A stretch of DNA of 26,536 bases from Saccoglossus kowalevskii (GCF_000003605.2 NW_003106097.1:25856-52391); one strand, 5' to 3'. Shown: positions 1-10,961, numbered from the stretch's first letter. A program made the numbers and translations. Notes: generated by a model from the sequence alone, not told the origin.

Positions 1-171
1 ATTATACAATCAGATCTTTTTCTAATAGATCAAAGTATTTTTCATGTGCAAATATTGAACCCTCGGGAGGTCTGCACACTGTTGCAAATACAAGTATTGT
101 TTGATCATTGCTTATAATCCTAGACCACATATATATGAAGATATTCACTTGCCCGTATAAAACTGTGTTCT
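1..171 (-). mobile_element. Possible LINE endonuclease fragment (edge)
   Basis: An open minus-strand frame runs off the left edge and contains TVCRPPEGS followed by a Phe-Asp-Leu-Leu-Glu segment. This resembles the 'YRPP ... F-F/D-x-L-E' strand and helix of the apurinic endonuclease domain of CR1/L2-type LINEs, with Tyr replaced by Cys. The rest of the frame up to about 220 is not recognisable. Too short to be sure; it could be a chance frame. Confidence 0.3.
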
Positions 172-1058
172 TTGGAGGAAAGTAAGTTGATGAGCATTTG
201 GGGGCGGGGAGATTGTCCAAGTTTCAATGGCGAATCACTTGTTTATTCATGGTATTATAATGCTTGACATTGTCTTTAATTAATTAAATTAATTCAGGGG
301 GAAACTCGAACTCCCCTTATATATTTAAATGATAAGAGCCAACCATCACCTACAATTTATTGAATATTTACGATTACCTTCAACAGAAACGTTTAATTGC
401 AGTTTTATTAATTTTCATAACTTTAATTTTATATATCACAAGTCAGCAAATTTTAATCCATGTGATATCAACATTTATAATTCTTTTGTATATAGTACAT
501 CTATTCAGGTTAGCAAATCACGCAACAAAATTAGTCATTTTCGGTATTACACATATTTATTAATAGAAAATACTGCTATATTTACTGAAATTCCAATATT
601 TATCAATTGGTGATCTTTAACCTTGAGGTTACACATGTCGACCCCTATAGTCTTTGTGATATTAGTTGGCAGTGCTTAACATTGTACCACAAGACACTGA
701 ATGCAACAGGGAAAACTTTTGTAATCGGTGCTAAAGACCTGTGCTGTGAAACTTTATAAAACACTTCCAGAAGACCTAGCATGCATGCTGATGCGTACGT
801 CGAAACAACTTCTCACACACCAACATAGAAATTATGAGATCTGGGCAAGTGTATTGGGACGAAAATGAATTGAGACGAATCGACTTGTTCGGACGCAGTG
901 TCGCCCTCCAAAATCAAGCTGGAACCCTTTGTGTCAGCAAAATTTGCCCCTCATAATGCAGGAAAAAGCGTTTTTAAGGGAAACACGCCCCGGACCAGCT
1001 AGTATAGTTGTGCCTTCGCAAGAGTTTGGTGAACAGATCTTTGACCTCTGAGACAAAT
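172..1058. other. No gene recognised
   Basis: The left half (about 240-620) is very AT-rich; its short open frames have low-complexity composition and no recognisable motif. The stretch at 840-1010 is less AT-rich and has scattered CpG but no reading frame of note. It ends at the outer edge of the 3' LTR of the BEL/Pao element. Confidence 0.5.
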
Positions 1059-1672
1059 TGTGACGGAATTACTGACTGTTTGGTGAGGCAAATATCTGTT
1101 TATCTTCTCTCAGTTTTGAACTGCGTGGCATTCAATGTCATAGGCTCATACAATGTCATTATATTCACTGCAAATTACACGTCTGGTTTACTTGCTGTGT
1201 CCGTGTAAATCACTGTACAATGGTTCTATGTCAGTATATAATTCACGTAATACTGTCAAATAAAAAGGATAACACAACAAATTAATCTCAATCTATTACT
1301 GAGAATGAATATGGTATCAATAATGAAATCGCTAAGTATAATGCGCTCAACTAGGCTACAAAATACAACTATCTCAAACTCGCTGATTTACTGTGTACAT
1401 TACACATATCGTCCGCCATCTTGACCTTATTTCTCAATTCTACGGTAACTTCAATCGATGATTTAGCAGTCTTCCATAAAGTTAGATTTTCAGAAATACT
1501 TTCTAATGAGGCACGATGACTTAATAATCACTAATTGCGAACCTATTTTCCGGGGTCTTCATACATTAGTTGACAAGATGTCTTGATTTGTTTGCGTAGT
1601 ACTCACAGACGTAACTCTAACTCTAACTCGAGTCTTCCCGGTAACACTTTACCACGAGAGGGCGCTATAACA
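1059..1672 (-). repeat. 3' LTR of the BEL/Pao element
   Basis: About 614 bp, direct repeat of 4082-5693 once the insertion there is removed. Long identical blocks are visible, for example the segments around 'cactgtacaatggttcta', 'gcgctcaactaggctaca' and 'cgatgatttagcagtctt'. It contains a short triplication of 'taactc' near 1615-1628 that is missing from the other LTR. The outer edge on this side is TGTGACGG at 1059. Confidence 0.85.
1652..1666 (+). promoter_or_regulatory. CTCF-like motif in LTR (3' copy)
   Basis: CCACGAGAGGGCGCT fits the conserved animal CTCF core (CCASYAGRKGGCRS) with one mismatch. It lies at what would be the start of U3. The matching site in the other LTR is at 5673-5687. 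Binding is inferred from sequence only. Confidence 0.35.
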
Positions 1673-1815
1673 TGTAACTAACAAGTGTCTATAAAACAAT
1701 CCAACTATACAGTCGTTACATGGCTTCCCTAAATTGGAACAATTTACTCTAATTAGAAATAACAATAACAAAAAAACTCTGATATACTATCAAGGTTGCC
1801 ATCTACAGTTTGAAT

Positions 1816-2340
1816 TTAATTATCTGGCTTCTTGACGGGGATTCCTCGGCTCACTAGTAGAACCAGCTTATGCACAGGTCGCTTGTATGTAGATTTTCCC
1901 ACAAACAGTCGAATCTTTCTTACACGTCCATCTTCTCCCGGGTAGGTCTCTTCAACTCTGGCCAGTGGCCAGTGGCATCTTAGCAGGCCTTCATCCATCA
2001 TGAGCACTATATCGTCCCTTTGCAGGTTTGGCTGTGTTGCAATCCATTTATGACGTTCTTGCAGAGTGGGTAAGAATTCGTTCTGTCATCTGCTCCAAAA
2101 TTCGTTAGCCAGGTATTACACGCGTCTCCATCTTTTGCGACAGTAGAGATCTGGCTTCTGAAATATACCAGGTGGAGGGAGAATCACCTTTGACTTGAGA
2201 GTCAAGATCTGACTGGGAGAGATAGGTTCCAAAGCACTTGTCTGGGTCACATCCATATAAGTAAGAGGGCGGCTGTTGACAATAGCTTTTGCTTCAACCA
2301 GAAATGACCTCAATAACTCGTCATCTAGCTGATGACCATG
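1816..2340 (-). pseudogene. BEL/Pao pol: integrase C-terminal tail only
   Basis: A single minus-strand frame carries the C-terminal end of a Pao-type polyprotein. It begins after the integrase core with AIVNSRPLT, continues through ILPPPGIF and RKRWRRV, and ends with the DUF5641-like segment YPGEDGRVRK ... RPVHKLVLLV. This region normally follows the integrase catalytic core in BEL/Pao pol. Here it is interrupted by two in-frame stops, TAA at 2116-2118 and TGA at 2086-2088. The upstream catalytic domains are missing: within about 50 bases the sequence changes to the end of gag. It is a non-functional relic. Confidence 0.85.
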
Positions 2341-2358
2341 TATTTGTATTTATTGTAT

Positions 2359-3987
2359 TCATGGTTCATCTCTCTTCTTGTCATCTATCCTTGTGTTGAT
2401 TGGACTGCATGCGATCCTTGCTTCTTTGCTCAGAAATGAGCATAGCTCTGAAAAGGGTGGGTAGCTGCTAGTGGTGCCATGCAGGCATCCATCTACATAA
2501 CGCAGCCATCTATCGCTGATGTACTTTGGCAGTTTTGTCATTATTTTCTTGTGTTGCTCAACATCATCTAACACCTTAAGGTGTCCAGTTGTGGTCATAA
2601 GAGCCTCACAAGTCAGGAGAAAGTCAGAATATCTCTGCAACTCTTTACCATCGTTACCCTTAATTAATGGCCATTCATCTATTTTCTTTCTATGGGCTTC
2701 AGCTACCATAAACTTGTTACCATATCGTTCAGCCAAAATGTTCTTGGCCTTGGTGTAAGCTTCATCAGTGGCTAATGTTAACAACCCTTTAATGGTATCC
2801 TTCGCCTCAACTGCTGTGTACTTACTTAAGTAGTACAGTATATCAGCTGTCATTGATTTCTTTCTTTCAACTAATGTTACAAAGAAATGTATCCTTATGG
2901 GATAATCGTATATATATCCATTGAAAACTTCAGGCTCCTTTCTAGGGAGGTCATCCTGTCGGTTGGCCAATATGTCTGCTAATCTAACTATGGATCAGCT
3001 TTGTCCTCATATGACCATACTAGTTGAGAATGTGGGTGGCACATTACCATTGTTAACATTTTCTAATGTGGATTACTGTTGCTCAGTAGTTAACATCAAT
3101 GTAATATGATGTTGCTCTGTATATGGTGTTGATGTGCAGTTTGGAATTGATGCAGTAACAGTATTTAATGGAAAATTTGTTCTCTTTTCTTCAGACTTAG
3201 TTTGCCATGGAGAACCTCTCCTTCAATATTAGGCACAGGGTCCCTTACTTGGGCAAAGAGCCTTGATGGGACTACCTTTGAACTTGCACCACTTTGGGCA
3301 TCATATTTATCAAGTACCTTTGTTTTGGCTTCATTGGCATCTAACTCGGTCTTTATTTTCCATTCTTCAAACATATGATCAAGTTGTAGTCTGGATTTTT
3401 CTAACTCACTATCAAGAAGCTGTTTTTCATGTTGAATGCGCTTCCTTAGGTGCAGCAGCACGCGTTTTCATTTCCACTCTTTTCTGCTCCTCTTGTATTC
3501 TAAGCAGATTTGCATGGCTGCTAGCAGAACTTCTACTGTTCCTGCTTGAGCATCGTGATTTCTTGGAATTTCTACTTGTGTGGGAAATACTATCAAATAG
3601 GTCATCATTGTTTGTTTCCTTTTCCTGTGAAAATGTAATACATTTCTCAGTTTCTGACTTGAAAGCATTTATTACACTTTCCCTTTCAGATTGTGTTTTC
3701 TTGAGCTGTACCCTCTCATCATCCAATGCAATTAAACAGCATTCTGATTCATACTGGTAAAATCGTTCACACAATGCTAGTCATTCCCTGTAATGCTCAT
3801 AAATATGTGGACCATCAGGTGTCATTTGTAGTAAGGCAGTGATCTCCCCCATCTTTGCATTGAGTGCACAATATGCTAAATTGTAGCATTTCAGTCTGTG
3901 TTCATACATGTGATCTTTAGCAGCTTCAGTCATTTTGATTGGTCGTCCAAAACTGCTTATGATACCTGGGTCCTGTCTTTCAGACAT
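2359..3987 (-). pseudogene. BEL/Pao gag relic (DUF1759-like)
   Basis: The best preserved part (2359-2970, about 200 codons) matches the DUF1759 gag-like domain of BEL/Pao: PEVFNGYIYDYP near its start, LVERK, DILYYLSKYT, a Tyr-Thr-Lys-Ala-Lys-Asn-Ile-Leu-Ala-Glu-Arg-Tyr-Gly stretch and ISDRWLRYVDG. The 5' part (3165-3987) is lysine/glutamate/serine-rich, with a probable coiled coil near 3300-3440, and starts with a Met codon at 3985-3987. An in-frame stop lies at 3781-3783, and a frameshift near 3440-3460 breaks the frame, which is regained by 2970. Gag would package element RNA. This copy is broken, and no active protein is expected. Confidence 0.8.
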
Positions 3988-4416
3988 TACACTTCATAAC
4001 ACATAGTAGAATAAATGTAAAAACCAGTCAATCTTGCTTCTATAACATACCAACTTCACTGGATCGCCCACATAGTATTACTGTGACGGAATAAAATTAC
4101 TGACTGTGTTGTGAGGTCAATATCTGTTTATTTTCTCTCAGTGTTGAACTGCGTGGCATTCAACACCGGTCATAGGCTCATACAATGTCATTATATTCAC
4201 TGCAAATTACACTTTTGGTTTACTTGCTGTGTCCGTGTAAATCACTGTACAATGGTTCTACGTAATACTGTCAAATAAAAAGGATAACACAACAAATAAA
4301 TCTCAATCTATTACAGAGAATGATTATGGTACAAATAATTCGCTAGGTATAATGCGCTCAACTAGGCTACAAAATACAACTATATTAAATTCCCTGATTC
4401 ACTGTGTACATCACGC

Positions 4417-5441
4417 CAGTGTTCTACACAAATACAATTTAAAGAGGGGCACTATTTTGCGTATAATTAGCATACCAATCAAAAATTTCACAGAAAATTC
4501 ATAGCACTTTTATACATGTATTTACATTAACCTCAAATACTGTGTACAAGTACTATATTAATGTTCTTGGATTGTTTTGATGAATAAATTAAACCACTTG
4601 ATGTAAAAAAAATATCAACTTCGACAGATGAAGAATATCCATTTTATTCTCTGTAATGGGACAAGTTGTGAAATTCTAGCCTTTCATTCATTACTTTTAA
4701 ATTTCTTTCAAGTATTTTCATTTTCATAAGTTTTATAAATGCACTGACATATTGTAATAGTTGAAAAACCAAAGTAATCAGAAGAAAAATATTTTCACAT
4801 AACAAAATTACCATTTAAATGATAAAAGAAAAAATCGAATCCGTTGACTGTAAATTAATTGATCATTATATTGATTGGGTTATGGGTACTGAAGACAAAG
4901 GTCAAATCGGATACAGTGTCATCCATGTTTCAGCATTTACTGTACGTTTTGTTTTGGCGATTCTTTTGATGTTTTTTTTTCTTTTCGCCAATAAAAAGCA
5001 AGTAACAAGCAATTTGACCAATAAATTGTTGTTGGTTATTCTGTTCTTAAGTATCTCAGCTAATTCAGGAATGATGAACGAACTTGTTTTGACTCTCCCA
5101 TTGCGTGATTAACGCAATGCTTGTGACAATCACTTCACGCCTCTAGCCATTGTTTTTTGTTTATTTATTCAGCCAGTGTTTCCCCAGACACCCAATCCAT
5201 TGTCCTAGTTGTCTCTTATGCCACTATCTGTCTCTTAGTTCTTTGTTTTATCGCCTGTCAATTAATAAGAGGTCTCTCAATAACATCGTCGGGACATCTT
5301 CCAGGACTGGTAAAACAGCTGTCCACCGAAAACAAAGGAGGGCGCTGAAGATAAATAGAGGGGCGCTACAAATTGAAGAGAGACGCAAATAAATTAAGGA
5401 GGGGCGCTGCGCCCCTCTTAAACCCCTCGTGGAGAACACTG
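4417..5441. mobile_element. hAT-like non-autonomous DNA transposon
   Basis: This 1,025-bp insertion interrupts the 5' LTR. It begins CAGTGTTCTACAC and ends GTGGAGAACACTG, a terminal inverted repeat that continues imperfectly for about 35 bases into TTTAA(A)GAGGGGC on both sides. TCACGC is duplicated on both sides (4411-4416 and 5442-5447), and the uninterrupted LTR has a single related TTACAC at the matching place, so the 6-bp target duplication is firmly supported. CAGTG ends are typical of hAT elements, which usually make 8-bp duplications, although 5- and 6-bp hAT groups exist. No transposase is visible. A 97-codon plus-strand frame at 4819-5112 with one hydrophobic stretch is not recognised. 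Confidence 0.8.
5337..5419 (+). repeat. Subterminal GAGGGGCGCT repeats and palindrome
   Basis: The motif (G)GAGGG(G)CGCT occurs near 5338, 5359 and 5401; the last copy forms the palindrome AGGGGCGCTGCGCCCCT. A related GAGGGGCACT lies inside the left end near 4443. Such subterminal repeats are common transposase-binding sites in hAT elements; that role is inferred here. Confidence 0.5.
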
Positions 5442-5672
5442 TCACGCATATCGTCCGCCATCTTGACCTTATTTCTCAATTCTAACTTCAATCGATGATT
5501 TAGCAGTCTTCCATAAAGTTAGATTTCCAGAAATACTTTCTAATGAGGCACGATGACTTAATAATCACTAATTACGAACCTATTTTCCAGAGTCTTCATA
5601 CATTAGTTGACAAGATGTCTTGATTTGTTTGCGTAGTACTCACAGACCAGAGTCTTCCCGGTAACAATTTCA

Positions 5673-5687
5673 CCACAAGATGGCGCT
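5673..5687 (+). promoter_or_regulatory. CTCF-like motif in LTR (5' copy)
   Basis: CCACAAGATGGCGCT fits the CTCF core at all but one degenerate position. It is preserved in both LTRs although neighbouring bases have changed. Location and sequence are seen; binding is inferred. Confidence 0.35.
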
Positions 5688-5693
5688 ATAACT

Positions 5694-6620
5694 TGAAAGT
5701 TCCTGAGCATGTTCGGCAAAACTCGTCAACCAATCAGATAACGCATTTTTGCTACCGATTCGTGTCGAAGATGGTCGATTGTTGATATTTATTTAAACAA
5801 CAGATTTTGTAAGAAATATTATTCAGATCAACAAGATTTTTGCTGGGTGACAAGATAGTATGCTTATCGCCACTTGTGTGATATTATTGTCGTAAAACAA
5901 TATCTGAAAATCAGTAAATTTTGATGATGAAATTTGGATGTTTGTATCACCAATCTCAATTGAGGTCAACTTTAATTCTACGCCGCAACATTACCACAGG
6001 CGTTGATGATTTTCAAATATAACAGATATTCTGTATTCTAAGTAGACATCCAACTCCAAAGTTTCAAGACTGTCTTGACCTGTACAATATGTTGTGATAT
6101 TTTGAAAGAGGGCTACATTTACAATATTGCGACCAGTCAGTGACCTCAATATGTACCCATTAAACACAAATACGGTGAAGAGTAGTTTATTTTCTAATTT
6201 ACAACTTGTAATGAGGCAAAAGAAATTAAATGCTTTATTTGTCTTAGGAATAAATTCACTGTATCACTATTTATTTTTGTCTTGCACATGAAAATACAGC
6301 ACGGTTGACCGATATAATAGTCATGTGCTGCAGGTCAAATTGAATAGCTGTATTGCATTTAACAACTAATTCGCAAAGTCCCAACTTTGCCAGTCTAGAT
6401 TCATGTATTTCATTTAGGCTTACCTAAACATTTTGTATACTGAGTAAACATCATTAAAAACTTGGGCTCAATCACACAGCAAAAATGTGCCAAGAGTTGG
6501 CTTACCTAAATGTTGAAGCTGTCCAGTAGAGGTAGGATGTTAATACAGCACTGATTATTATTTAAAATTATTATTATTGTTGTTATAAACACTTGAGGAA
6601 AAGGTGGGGCCAGAGAAAGA
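5694..6620. other. No gene recognised; CCAAT box near the left end
   Basis: AT-rich sequence with no convincing coding frame. CCAATCAG at about 5731-5738 with a few CpGs just downstream (5750-5780) could be the remains of a promoter for the coding relic to the right, but there is no supporting TATA or initiator context. Confidence 0.35.
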
Positions 6621-9187
6621 AAAGGTATTTGTGAGAAATGTTACGCAGGTAGAGAATGTATTTAATGAAAACATTGTGGTAAAACAAATGCTGCAACATT
6701 TTACCACATCATAGATTGGCCTGATAATTTAAAACATTTTTTGGAAAGTAATATTCAAATAAATGTCAGTGATTGCTTGTGTAATGCTTGTACACATTCT
6801 CTGAAACGACTACATGCCAATGTAGATTATAAGAAAGTTACCAAAAAAAGAAAGATGTCAGCATGTTTATGCCAACATGACAGTGTGCATGATACAAACC
6901 AGGAAACATTCAAGCTCTTGTGTTGTAAAATGTCAGTTGATATGGTATAATTTGAAGGTGTATCAACATACCCGCTTTGTCATTCACATTACATGATGGC
7001 CAAAAGTCTGTCATGTTCTACTGGATGTGACAAAAGTACTTCTCGTCATTTGCCTGACCTATCTTTGTTACAAAGATTTCATGATGAGTGTGGAACACCA
7101 TTTACCTTAAATGAAAACAATGTAATTTGCCCAAGGTGCTATAAAAAGTTCTATGACATTGGTATAAAATTACCGGATGGCATTCAGGCAAGTCGTCTAA
7201 TGTCTAATGATGGTGATTTGGAGTTGGTTATTGATAAGTTCAACCAAATTGTTGGTGTAGGTTATAAAGATGGTTCTCAATTTCTTTTTATCTGCTGTAG
7301 AAAAAGCATTAATAGACAAACACGCTCTTTTATTAGTTGATGTTAAGAATGTTGTCTTTAAAGTCATCAAGGAAGAATATAAACTAGCAGCAGCAAAACA
7401 AATTCTTCTATAAAATGTTGAAGAAAAGTAATAGTTGGATTTTGACAGAATTGGCCCGGGAGTTGTTTCCTCAACATTCATTTGGCACAAACGGACGTTA
7501 TTCAACTCTCCTATATAGGTCTGGTGTTGACACTAAAATAGCACTGCATTACTCATAAGTTGAAATCAGACATCTTCGTGTATCATAATTGACACAGTTG
7601 AAGACAAAATTAAGACACTGTAAAACTGATATAGTTATTTTTCACATGTTAGACACAGTAATAAACAAACTTAACTCACTTGTACAACATCAAGATGCTG
7701 ATATTGTGACTAACGCTAAAATCACAAGATATATACTCTATTGATTTTGAATCTGTGGTAGGTGAGTTGGATCCCATTATCTGGAATGTGGTTGTGTAAA
7801 TAACAGTGAATGATCAGTGTGTGCAGCCAAAACCGCAAACAGTTTTAAATTCTCATAATGATTTTGTGCCTGGTAGCTTGGATATTCATGCTACAATTGA
7901 CAGCTTGCAACCAATTAAAATTTATGGTGATGGCAGATGCTTTTTTTGTTCAGTTGTTGTTAGAAATGATTTCCGGCTTCGGGTAAGTGAGCGGAGTGAA
8001 AATGGGCTGCCAAATGATATTGAATTACAAAAAAGGGAAATCAAATTACCTGACAAATTAAGACTTGAAACATCTAAGATAATGTAGGATAATCATGTGT
8101 ATTTTGATGAGCTTGAAGATGCTCAGTTGGAGGTTTTGTTAGATGGGTCAAGGTATATGGATATTATTCATAGGGCTGAATGCATGGCTCAGCCCGATGA
8201 ATATGCTGGTATGCCAGAAATGTTATCTGTTGTCTATGCTGCCATGTGTCCTCTCCACATATACACTCTGCAGGATGGAATTTTTTTTAAATGGGAAACA
8301 TATGGTAATTTTCTTTCACAAACTGAACTCGTATGTCTTCTCTATCATCCTGACATCCCTGGAAGGCCTGCTTTTGAACCGCAAACTCAAAAGCAAAGAA
8401 AGCATGTTTAGTGTTTTGGTGTTTGGTGAATTCAAATTTCTGCCCTATTGAGAAGTAAAATTGCCAATCTAGGGAAATATTTTGGTCAACACCATGTAAC
8501 AAAAACAACCCAACCTCAAAAGTCCACAAGAGCTGAGCATTCACAGAATTCAGTTGAAAATATACATGCCGAATCGATACAACAATCACCAATATACACT
8601 CGGCCTGCCACAGTTAATCTTTCACTTTCCTAGTTTGAGCTGAGTGAAATAGAAGATAATAAATATACACTTTTGCAATCAAAAGGAATTGTTTATGTGC
8701 TACATAAGCATTCGTTGAATGTACACAACTCCAGTGATTTACTGCTTGACTTTAAAACCACACTCTCGATGAAGGAACCAAGAGATAGTGAGAAATCTAC
8801 TTTTATATATCTTGGTATATTAAGTGAAAATGCAGACTCCCTTGAAACTGTTCATCAAGTTGTGAATATGCAGATTTTTCTGTCCGTCAATGGATTGTCC
8901 CCCATTGCCATAGTTTTTGTTTTAAAGTTCATTTGATTTTCGATGATCCACAGCGATTGGGCAGAAATTGGAGGAAGTTTCTTGGTTGCCAGGCCAATAA
9001 ACGGAAATTGGTGGCCCCTATATTACAGAGGGATCAATGTTTCATTACTGCTGGTGATTTTGTTGGGACCAGGCGTGATTGTGCTATATATGTGACTAAT
9101 TCAAATACTTGTGAAATTAGTAATATACTACGATTCATTCAAGCAAAATGTCTGTGTGTTGCCTGTCAGGTAAAGGTCCAGCAATGA
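6621..9187 (+). pseudogene. Stop-riddled relic of a cysteine-rich, OTU-like protein
   Basis: One plus-strand frame (codons starting at positions divisible by 3) holds protein-like sequence from 6621 to about 8936, broken by stops near 6657, 6948, 7338, 8085, 8409 and 8631. A frame change lies near 7275-7333, where coding sense moves to the next frame to about 7510, and another lies near 8933, after which frame 2 continues to 9187. Recognisable parts in order: a C-x2-C / C-x2-C cysteine-rich N-terminus (ICEKC near 6630, CLCNAC near 6777); a second cysteine cluster with CPRCYKKFYD (7128-7157); an OTU-like domain (7908-8400); and a C-terminal W-x2-FL-x4-NK-x2-L segment near 8960. Proteins with this layout recur in repetitive families of sponges, cnidarians and other invertebrates, so a transposon-borne origin is likely. 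No terminal repeats are found. It is not expected to make a functional protein. Confidence 0.55.
7908..8400 (+). other. OTU-like cysteine protease domain (degenerate)
   Basis: IYGDGRCFFCSVV matches the OTU deubiquitinase active-site signature (D-G-x-C, usually GDGNCLFRAL), with the candidate nucleophile Cys at about 7939-7941. Downstream are the helix-rich insert, EYAGMPEMLSVVYAAM, HIYTLQDG and, about 140 residues after the Cys, CLLYHPDIPG, which supplies a candidate His. Length and order fit an OTU fold. One in-frame TAG at 8085-8087 interrupts the domain; the same frame resumes immediately. Known OTU proteins cleave ubiquitin or related linkages; the role here is inferred from motif only. 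Confidence 0.55.
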
Positions 9188-9704
9188 TTGTAGCGGTGCA
9201 ATTACATTTTCTTTCACAGTTATCTTTTTAATATTATTATTTTTGTAATGTATTAGCTTAGTTTCTTTAACCTTTTATTCTTTCTTGAACATTTGTAACC
9301 ATTGCCAATCCCTCCGGAGAATGTCAAATTATCTGTGAATTATCTACTGTAAACAGTGACTTAAGATAAAATATTCAGGAAACATCTGTTAAAAATATCA
9401 CAGGAAGATTCACGTTGGTGTTTTTGCTCTGCTCCATGGGACCACTCACAACTCAGCGACAGAACGATACCAGCAAGGTTGTATAGTGTTTTTTAAACCT
9501 TGGACACGTTTTACGACACTGACTTAAAAAAGTACAGCAGCAAAAAATTACAATTATAAAACTAAACTTACAAAATTACAAAACAAAAGAAAAAAAAAAT
9601 ACACTTATTTAAATTAATGATAAAAAATAAACTAAAACAAATAAAGGTAAATACACAAAAGTGTGGGTAACAAAAATAATAAAATGAGTATAATGTACAG
9701 TTGT
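9188..9704. other. No gene recognised
   Basis: AT-rich spacer with runs of A and T (9580-9680). No frame, hairpin or terminal repeat stands out. Confidence 0.4.
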
Positions 9705-10097
9705 GAATGAGAAAAAAGAATAAATATTTAATTATTCGGGAGGCATTGTTGTCTCATTTGAAATGCATTTTTTTCAGAAATTGCAAAAGGGAATGGACAT
9801 GCGTTTGTTACTCATCACAAAAAATGATTATGTATTCATTTTTGTTATTTTTAAATTCTTTATTAATTGTTTCAGCCTCAATGTATAATTTATCTCTTTG
9901 GGTGCAGTACAGAGGACATTTTAACACAAAATGTTTCTCATCTTCTTATTTCATTTGTGTTGCAGGTCTTGCATATTCTGTTATTTAATGGAGTCTTGTT
10001 ATGGCGACCTGTTTCTATCTTAAGGGTGTGGTTACTAAGTCTAAAGTCTAAGACCTGGAACAGCTTGGTGTCATATGTGCAAATCCAAGTCTGATTT
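9705..10097 (-). mobile_element. LINE relic B: C-terminal end of ORF2
   Basis: On the minus strand, conceptual translation from about 10055 gives LDFRLSNHTLKIETGR, then a zinc-knuckle-like R-I-C-x2-C motif followed, across a one-base frame change, by EDEKHFVLKCPLYCTQRDKL. This 'C-x2-C ... E-x-H-F-L-x2-C-P-x-Y' arrangement is the conserved C-terminal tail of CR1/L2-like LINE reverse transcriptases. Decay includes stops near 9815 and 9755. Homology stops abruptly at about 10098, exactly where the inverted repeat begins. It is related to, but a different family from, the LINE on the plus strand to its right. Confidence 0.7.
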
Positions 10098-10099
10098 AG

Positions 10100-10202
10100 A
10101 GTTTTTTCCCCGAGGTTTTCTGCATACTATCCTCGACAAAGTACAAATAATTAATCAACTATCCACCATGACCGCTCATTATTGGTAAGTTTTTCTATAT
10201 GA

Positions 10203-10237
<35 letters not shown>
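10100..10237 (+). repeat. Left arm of a ~120-bp inverted repeat
   Basis: Its reverse complement matches 13128-13245 closely over the (TTA)n tract, 'catatagaaaaacttacc', 'ggtcatggtggatagttg' and 'agtatgcagaaaacct'. The two arms flank LINE relic A. Confidence 0.85.

Positions 10238-10238
<1 letters not shown>
10205..10238 (+). repeat. (AAT)n microsatellite
   Basis: About eleven uninterrupted AAT/TAA units. On the minus strand it follows GCAATAAAATT, resembling the A/T-rich tail at the 3' end of a LINE. Confidence 0.95.
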
Positions 10239-10961
10239 TTTATTGCATCCGTCTAAAACGATTTACATAGGGTAAGTACAGCAAAATAGAGTTTAAAAAT
10301 AATAACAAAGTATATGTAAAAATATTATACTACCTCAACATTATATGATAGATACTAATTTGAACCGCTTTAACATGGATGAAAACAAAAACAGCTATGG
10401 TAAAATATTATGTGATCTATGTAAATATTGTAACTTGAGAATTCTAAATGGTCGCAAGTCCACAGTTTAACATGTTATTTGGATCATTGCCAGATTTCAA
10501 CATTACTTAATGTGCACACTACACAACATGAACACACTAAATTAGAGCCAATGCCTAGGAAGTGGAAATGGGATAAATTATCAGTTTTTAAAAGATAAAT
10601 TAGCATCAAAAGATATACAGAATAAGAGAGTTTAATAACACAATTTTAAGTCATAAAAATGTGAATATAGCAACCCAGAAATTTAATCAGCTATTAGAGA
10701 GTTCTACCCCAGATATTTTTAATAAAATAAAATCCAATAAAAGTATTCACAAAAACAAACAATACACAATGCACCCATAGTAAACGTGATCTAATGGATT
10801 GTGCAAAGTTTATAAATACATTTCATTTAATATGCAATTAGACAAACTTTTTTTTAAAAAACAAAATTTTCAAGAAACTAATACAACAAAAGAAAAACAA
10901 ATCCAAGAAAATTATCTTAATAAACTCACGACTCTTCAACAAGGAAAATCAACAGAATTTT

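Larger units (their letters stand above)
1059..5693 (-). mobile_element. BEL/Pao LTR retrotransposon, internally deleted
   Basis: Two direct repeats (1059-1672 and 4082-5693) enclose a minus-strand internal region with a BEL/Pao-type gag (DUF1759-like) and the extreme C-terminal end of pol (DUF5641-like). Read on the minus strand the LTR begins TGTTATAGCGCC and ends CCGTCACA, so it has the canonical TG...CA ends. Protease, reverse transcriptase, RNase H and the integrase core are absent: gag is followed almost directly by the integrase tail. Clean target duplications are not visible beside the two outer edges (left flank ACAAAT, right flank TGAAAG), which suggests age or rearrangement. The LTRs differ by many substitutions and small indels, so the insertion is old. 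The element cannot move by itself. Confidence 0.85.
4082..5693 (-). repeat. 5' LTR of the BEL/Pao element, interrupted
   Basis: Homologous to 1059-1672 in two blocks, 4082-4416 and 5442-5693, separated by a 1,025-bp insertion. Without the insertion it is about 580 bp. The inner edge is TGTGACGG at 4082; the outer edge reads ggcgctataact, where the other LTR has ggcgctataaca. Beyond the inner edge, on the minus strand, TGGGCGATCC about 11 bases into the leader could be a tRNA primer-binding site, but I cannot assign a tRNA. Confidence 0.8.

Noticed and set aside
3263-3760. 165-codon plus-strand frame
   Set aside because: It is the antisense shadow of the BEL/Pao gag coding region.
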